Translations under genes and position numbers: made by a program
The notes under the pieces: model-generated
What the model saw: only the letters and a program-made list of their open reading frames with translations
What the model was told of the DNA's origin: nothing
The model's database searches: none
Shown here: piece after piece, positions 58,701 to 64,000 of the stretch
How the letters are laid out: each line of letters starts with the position of its first letter
How positions within the stretch are numbered: position 1 is the stretch's first letter
DNA from: Liolophura sinensis
Lineage: Eukaryota > Mollusca > Polyplacophora > Chitonida > Chitonidae
Assembly: GCF_032854445.1 (NCBI RefSeq)
Contig: NC_088295.1
Location: forward strand, 42,519,385-42,583,384
Reading direction: 5' to 3'
DNA: 64,000 bases

Positions 58701-61700
58701 CTCGGTGTGACATCCATAGCAGCAATCAAAAATAACAAAATAATGCCTGCAGTACTGATTGGCCTTGGTATATGGAATTATACCCTAATTTTGTAAAAAG
58801 TTCTCCAGGTAAGTAGGATCATTTAGCTGTGTTTGTCCTTTGACATGCGAGTGTCTGTTGTAGGGTGCTGATCCAGGCTAATGCTAACTTGAACGCTGCC
58901 GATGCAGATGGCTGGACACCGCTACATGCTGCTGCTCATTGGGGACAGGAGGAAGCCTGCAAACTGTTAGCAGAGTCGCTCTGTGACATGGAAATCAAGA
59001 ACAATGCCGTAAGTACATCCTAAAATTGGCGTTACACATCAATAAAACAAATGAATACATTTTATCCAATCCTGTTTATATAGGTTATGCAAACAAAATA
59101 GCAAATCAACAATTATGGATTTTTCACAGACATGCTGTTTCCCTTCCTTCGGCATAGATTATTTTTTATTCTTTTTTTTTTACCTGTAATTTTTACTCCA
59201 TCTTCCAGTTAGGCAATATGGACACTTTCAGTTACAAATGGAAGTTATTTTTCCCTTTGCAATTGGTTTTCTTCTACCAGTGGTGTAGGTTTTTTTTAAC
59301 AGTTTATAGTGCTCACATTATCAACAACTACTATTACAGTGGTGTTTACAGTTGGGTCATTTTCTGATGACATGAATCCAGTACCAAATGTGAACTTTTT
59401 TTCTCTCTCAGGGCCAAACTGCTTTCGATGTTGCCGACCAGGATGTCCATAGTATCTTGGAAGAGCTGAAAAAGAGACAAGCCACAGTAAGTCTCTTGAT
59501 TTTAGTTTGAATTTCTACAACCTTCTCTTTGCTATTGTTGAATCATACATTATTTTTAGAAAAAGTCTTGCCTATGATGTTATTTGAAAGTAAATTTCAT
59601 CTTTCTGGTATGTCAAGGTCAAGGAAGACTTATGACTGTTTTTGTGTCTGGTATTTCAGCTCAGAGAAAAAGCAGACATTAGTGATATCATCCAAACCAA
59701 GGGCCCTGGGAAGAGAAGGTAATGTTCTTGTTATATGTTAGGTATGCATGTCTAGGTTAAAAATTAGAATGTGACCGTTTCCACTGGGCTAAAAATGAGG
59801 CTGCGCTTTGTTACTACTTGTAGTGGGAAATTTTAAAATCAAGGGAGACAATTCACTTATGCACATCCATGCAGGTGTTACCACCCTTTAGCGTAAAACT
59901 ATGCTGGGTGTTATGAACGTTATTTATACTTCTACTGTGTGGTTTGATGCCCTTCTTGTATAGCTATTTAACCCTAATCAACTGATGAATGACAGCTGAG
60001 AATGATTGGCATAGGAAAAGGGGCTTCAAGTTATTAAGTGGCATAGTTTTGCATGTTAAGATGTGATATATATATATATTGCTGTTACACATACATATAG
60101 GCTACACTTAAGTTACAGATTTTTTTTTATATACAAACTGTTCAACATTGTTGCCTGCAGAAAAGTACTTTATGGCTCTGATTGATTTGAGTTTTAGCAT
60201 ACAAATTCAGTCTTGATTTGTTAAGACAGAGTAAAGCAGAGTGTATGTCAAAATTTAATAGCTAGTGACTACATGTAGTAGTAGGTTGTTGAGAGATAAT
60301 TGGTAAAGACCCTGAAAGCACAGTATTAAATATTAGGTGCCTTTCGTTTTTTTTTTCTTTTCCAGAAGTTCAGTGACACGCATGAGTGGTGGCCAAAAGC
60401 AAAACGTGATGTTAAAAACGTCTGAACAGGAAAAAGCTGTATTGGTGGCTGAAGAGAAGACAGGCAACAGCAGTTCAAGCTCAAGTGAAGGGGAAACTAC
60501 GGATTCAGAGACTGGTAAACAATCACAACTGAACTCAGCTGAATGAGTCCATGAAGAATGCCAAAATATTGGTCATCATAACTACTTTTTTCAATTCCTT
60601 TGTTGTTTTGTAGAAGTTCAACCATGGTTTGATCTGGAAATATGTAATATCAAACCTGGATGCAGGTGACTTTAATCCGACCTGCTTCTGGGGCCCATTC
60701 TACATCTTTGCTCAGGAAACACATTTTGTCTAACCTGGAATGATTACTTCATGCATTGAGATTAGCAAGGTGGCAAACTTCATGATATTATTTCCTTTTC
60801 ACATCAGGCTTAATCAGGTTAGAATTGGGAAATTTTGAGAATAAAATGCTTTTGTAAAAGTGTTCAGATTAAAGGTGTCACAGGTGGGTTTTTCATAAAT
60901 CGGGTATTTTCTTGAGTTTCTGTATTAAAAATCTACTGAAACATGCAATATGTATACATGAAATAATCTTACTTTTCTTTCAGATAAACAAAATGCAATT
61001 AACAAGAAGGAAAAACTAGATCTAAAGGTATGTGTATTTGGAAAAATTATGATAATGTGAAAGTGTTAGTTTGAGATTCATGTAGCTTGTGTATAATTAT
61101 GAGGATCTAGAAGCCCTTCACAATAATGTAAGTTCTCTTGCAGTCTGTTTTCAAATATATTCCCTTTTATGCTCAATTTTTTGTGAGGTGATATAGGTAA
61201 TTTTGAAAAAAAGTTTTGCATGTAGAGTAGTAAACAAAATGGCAAGAAAAATGTGACTTGGCCAGAGCAGTGAAAGTCTGTTGTAACTGAAAAATACATT
61301 TTTAGAGAAGTGTCTAAAAGTATTACTTACTTATATTTCGCACAAGGATATTTGAAAAAAAAAATCTCTAAAATTGATAAAGCCATCAGAATTAGCGAAA
61401 AGGTGTAAATTACTTAGTTATTGACAAGATTTTAAGTCTCATACAGTATATTGGTTCCTCTAGTTATCATTACCCTATATGGTTGTGATACAGCTTGCCA
61501 TGTAGAAGCTGAAATACAGGCATGTATCTCTACTGATACTGGTCAGGTCTGCCCACAGGTAAACCATCCGCAAGAGCCTGGGTCTGTGGTCACAGAAACC
61601 GCCAAGACAGACATGACCAGAATTGAGGAGTCGCCAGAGAGTTCAAAGTCTGATTTGAAACCCCCCGAGGCCAAGGCCACAGTCTCGGAGGGGGTGAGTA

Positions 61701-62158
61701 CCTGTTTGGCCGTTGCCTTTAGTCTGACATTGCTGCCTGTTCATAAGCTGACTGATATAATCTTGGGCATATACATGTAGAGTCAGAGGTTACGAGTTTA
61801 TAATATCAATATCAATAATATCAATATCAATAATAATATTACAGTCTATGCATTTTAGATTTGTTGCTGTAAAACGTATTAAAGACTAAGAAACCTAAGT
61901 ATATGTCAGAAGAAGGACCATTAAAATAGTTTGATTTTTTAATAGTCTTTTCAGTTGAGTAAAATATACTTGAAACATTGGATTATGAGGGCCTCGTTTG
62001 ACTATACATTGACCATTGACGCTTAATTAGGTGCTTACCTGTTAACATGTCAGTGATACCTGATGGGCCTCAAAATACTACCATAATGTCCAATGTTTTT
62101 TAAAGGCATTTTTCTTTGTTGGGGGAAATCTACCAAGAGAAAAAATAATGATCTTATA

Positions 62159-62196
<38 letters not shown>

Positions 62197-63866
62197 TTCA
62201 TTTTAGTGTTTTCTTTGCCTTTAAGCAACACTTAGTTGGCTATAAGTAGCATATAGCCCTGTTTAATGTGTTGACCTATTGTGTGTTATATGACCGTTGC
62301 TGATTCTACGCTGCATGTTTTGTCAGAACTTGTAAAGATGATTTTAGTTTTGGTTTTGATTTTAGTTCATTGAAGAATCTACTTTTCTCAGTAAACTTCA
62401 TAGAAGGGAGTCTGAGACAAACAATGGCAGTCTGGACTTGACAATTCTTGGGTTTGCAGTAGTAATATTCAGCTAACTTTATTCTCTTAGCAGGCATGTC
62501 TACTCCTCCAAAATTATTCTTAGATTTTCAAAATGCAGATTACTTGTTTGCATGTATTACTTTTTTTATTGAAAATTTTTTCATGGAATCATAGGTTGGT
62601 TGTAGCCTTATCATGAATGTTTGTGCAGTGTCCACAATTCCTGCAGAATTGATTGATACCAGATTCACAGCTGAAATGCTGATTAAAGGCCTGAAGTATT
62701 GCTCAATCACGCTGTACTTATTAGTGAGAATAGAGAAAAATGTTCCAAGGTCATAAACTTAATATTCAAGATATAAAAATATGTATATTGCTAGTAAAAT
62801 GAAAATTTACTATTCATGTTGGCAATGTTCTGTACATGTACTTACTAAATTACAATGATCAAGTTGGTGGTATAGGTTACATGAGGTTACTAACATTGAG
62901 TACTAAGATAGACCTGTTGTGTAGTAAATCAGATTTATCGGGCTGTTCTTTCTAGGATAAGTGCTGTTTTAACCTGGCAAATACTTACATTTTATATTTG
63001 TGAATTTGGTGATTGTGGTTGAGCATGCTTATAGCGGTACAGAAAGACCTTAATAACCTCATACTGATTTTATGCTAACTTGACCACGTTATTATTATAA
63101 CATCCCTGATTTTTCTGCTGCAGCCTCATGTCAGGAGGATTGTCACATGCCTTACATGATGCAGTGGTTTCCTCGTGACAATACCTGCAATCTTTATATA
63201 ATACACCTGACCACTATTAAAGAAGAGAACTGTTGTGCAGATTGGAATTAAAGCTCATCACATTCTATTAAATAATGAATTTGTCATTCAAAACGAAAAT
63301 AACTGCTTTATTTGACTTAAAATTTCGTGCATGACTAAGTTACTCGTTTTGTCTGATTCTGTGAGTTTGTATTGATGTTAGAAAGGTGTTTTTTTTGAAA
63401 GGTACAATTATATTCTACTAAAAAAAAACTAAAAAAAAAGTCTCAGCACCTACAGTAATATTTTTATGACTTTTCTCTAGAAATGCACTTTTACTGGCGA
63501 ATTTTTAAGTCAAATAAAGTATCTTCATCTCCTGTCAGTTAACAACTTCATGTAGTTAGTGTTTGCATATACTGAATGCTTACATAACCATATAGATTGT
63601 GTACTTACCTACCTGGAAATGAACATTTGGTGATGATGACTGTAATCTGACTAGTAGACTAACATTTGCTTCTGGCATGCTTGTGCTTATCCCAACAGGT
63701 ACCTTCACTGCTGTCCGAGTCCCCTGAAAGGCTGTCAGTTCGATGGTCACTCCACAAAACGGGCAGCTCTAGCATGCTCCCTGATAACACCTACAGTGAG
63801 ATTAGTCCTCGGGGACGGGTGTTGCGCTCAGTCTCCAGTTCCAGAATACCCCATGATAGTGTTAGA
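52474..63866 (+). CDS. PPP1R12A: Protein phosphatase 1 regulatory subunit 12A-type (MYPT), 3' incomplete
   Basis: Targeting subunit that holds PP1 catalytic subunit beta and directs it to myosin light chain. Exons: 52474-52725, 55830-55960, 56954-57072, 57714-57873, 58864-59008, 59412-59486, 59660-59718, 60366-60514, 60984-61027, 61559-61693, 63699-63866. All phases agree, giving 479 codons, about half of vertebrate MYPT1, so the gene continues past the window. Visible: QLERWKGSATDLEPSQRKRP; the PP1-docking RVxF-type motif SVKF at residues 40-43; ankyrin repeats from about 44 to 300 (GADINTANIDGLTALHQACI; NEGWTPLHATASCGFAEIAR; TALHVASAKGYVNVMKVLIQ; DGWTPLHAAAHWGQEEACKL; GQTAFDVADQDVHSILEELK); a Ser/Glu-rich linker; and RWSLHKTGSSSML in the last exon, like the WRxGLRKTGS block of MYPT1. 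Orthology to the A/B/C set as a whole is safest. Confidence 0.93.
52726..55829 (+). other. PPP1R12A intron 1
   Basis: 3.1 kb AT-rich intron with a SINE family 1 copy at 55099-55268. I see no other feature. Confidence 0.75.
55099..55268 (+). repeat. SINE family 1 with head, internally shortened
   Basis: GGCTTCCATGGCTGAGTGGT head, CTGCCAGCAACCTGAATGCT, AAAATATTCTTGAATATGGC and CTAATCAAATAAATTAAAT tail. The part between ACCTG and AATGCTGG is deleted. Confidence 0.88.
55830..57072 (+). CDS. PPP1R12A: PPP1R12A exons 2-3 (55830-55960, 56954-57072)
   Basis: Exon 2: ACIDQNMNMVQFLVENNADV and EGWTPLHATASCGFAEIA. Exon 3: RYLIECGADVASVNNDGDLP, IDICEDQIMEELLQAEMDKQ. The AG|A join gives Arg. Both are canonical ankyrin repeats. 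Confidence 0.93.
56049..56172 (+). repeat. SINE family 1, 3' part
   Basis: CAACCTGCTGATGGTCGTGG, CCTCCCACCAGAATGCTGGC and AATATTCTTGAGTATGGCGT. Confidence 0.88.
56300..56556 (+). repeat. SINE family 1, full length
   Basis: Starts GGGGCCTCCGTGGCTCAGTT GGTTAGCGCGCTAGCG, with a tRNA-like A box; the B-box region (GCTGTGAGCTCATGCTGG) has lost bases. Core TTTCCTCCCACCATAATGCT; end GGTGTAAAACACCAGTCAAA then TAAATAAATAAAT. The core resembles the widely conserved Nin-DC SINE domain as I recall it. Confidence 0.93.
57276..57632 (+). repeat. SINE family 2, full length
   Basis: Head AGGATAGCACAGTTGGTAGA GCGCCCGCTTTGGGAG and GTAGATCCGGGATCAATCCT are clear A and B boxes. Body CAGTATAATGGCTCGGGCGG; end GCACGGCGTTAACCCCAGGC then ACTCACTCACTCAC. 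Confidence 0.94.
57714..59486 (+). CDS. PPP1R12A: PPP1R12A exons 4-6 (57714-57873, 58864-59008, 59412-59486)
   Basis: Exon 4: GIDAEAARKAEEEMMLADAN and GATALHVASAKGYVNVM. Exon 5: VLIQANANLNAADADGWTPL, HAAAHWGQEEACKLLAESLC. Exon 6: GQTAFDVADQDVHSILEELK. These complete the ankyrin domain with the family's characteristic DADQWLN-like spacer (DANQWLNNRT here). Confidence 0.94.
59660..61693 (+). CDS. PPP1R12A: PPP1R12A exons 7-10 (59660-59718, 60366-60514, 60984-61027, 61559-61693)
   Basis: Post-ankyrin linker: LREKADISDIIQTKGPGKR; RSSVTRMSGGQKQNVMLKTS and TGNSSSSSSEGETTDSET; DKQNAINKKEKLDLK; VNHPQEPGSVVTETAKTDMT. Acidic/Ser-rich and disordered as in vertebrate MYPT1. The small exon at 60984 (44 bases) is supported by phase 1 to 0 and clean splice edges. 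Confidence 0.82.
61694..63698 (+). other. PPP1R12A intron 10
   Basis: 2.0 kb AT-rich intron with an (ATCAAT/ATAATA) run at 61798-61845 and a (TA)n tract at 62162-62194. No coding or repeat-family signal otherwise. Confidence 0.7.
62162..62194. repeat. (TA)n microsatellite
   Basis: About 16 uninterrupted TA units. Confidence 0.95.
63699..63866 (+). CDS. PPP1R12A: PPP1R12A exon 11 (last in window)
   Basis: Acceptor TTATCCCAACAG; VPSLLSESPERLSVRWSLHK then TGSSSMLPDNTYSEISPRGR. Donor GTTAGA|GTGAGT, phase 0. The W-x-L-x-KTGS block matches the mid-region motif of MYPT1; the gene continues beyond 64000. Confidence 0.88.
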
Positions 63867-64000
63867 GTGAGTGCTGGGTTTAACTCTATTATGGGACATA
63901 ACTCTGTCACTGTCATAGCTGGCCTTTGCCAGTAAACCAAAAAAGATGTGTGGGACATGTAGTTTGGAATGGAGCCTATATTGCTAGGAGGTGTTTTTCA

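Overview
This is a eukaryotic nuclear window: genes are split by GT-AG introns, intergenic DNA is AT-rich, and tRNA-derived SINEs and tandem repeats are abundant. The protein families are animal. The two SINE families, one with an (AAATA)n-like tail and one with a CACT tail, plus a 1.8 kb piggyBac relic, suggest a marine mollusc (gastropod- or bivalve-like). The class-level assignment comes from memory of such repeats, not from a search.

Layout. (1) About 1.5-17 kb, plus strand: most of a SENP6/SENP7 (Ulp2-type) SUMO protease gene; its 5' exons are not visible. The last 8 exons carry the whole catalytic domain with His, Asp, Gln and Cys. (2) 17-21 kb: a convergent interval with a CACT-tail SINE and two or three unassigned minus-strand coding-like stretches. 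(3) 20.9-30.7 kb, minus strand: a complete six-exon PAWR (Par-4) homologue of 406 codons, with the nuclear/SAC signature in exon 1 and a C-terminal leucine-zipper coiled coil. (4) 30.8-38.5 kb: gene-free; AT-rich, then a (TA)n tract, then about 4 kb of C/T-rich decayed repeats. (5) 38.6-52.4 kb, minus strand: nine-exon MRPS35 (mitochondrial small-subunit ribosomal protein mS35), with two opposite single-base frame breaks in exons 4 and 5. (6) 52.5 kb to the window end, plus strand: first 11 coding exons of PPP1R12A-type MYPT (myosin phosphatase targeting subunit), starting 94 bp from the MRPS35 start codon in divergent orientation, so the two probably share a promoter.

Themes. PAWR and PPP1R12A are also neighbours on human chromosome 12q, so this looks like conserved bilaterian microsynteny, here with MRPS35 between them. 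The most unusual structure is a set of tandem arrays whose units carry splice signals. An 89-bp unit holding the 3' end of SENP exon 10 plus its 5' splice site occurs 13 times. A ~62-bp unit holding the 3' splice site and start of the last SENP exon occurs 4 times. Another 89-bp unit in MRPS35 intron 5 carries two overlapping near-consensus 5' splice sites on the sense strand in 11 copies. Further arrays lie in SENP introns 7, 11, 12 and 13, in its 3' UTR, and next to PAWR exon 2.

Exon edges were placed by eye from splice consensus, reading-phase agreement and family resemblance. No search or RNA evidence was available.
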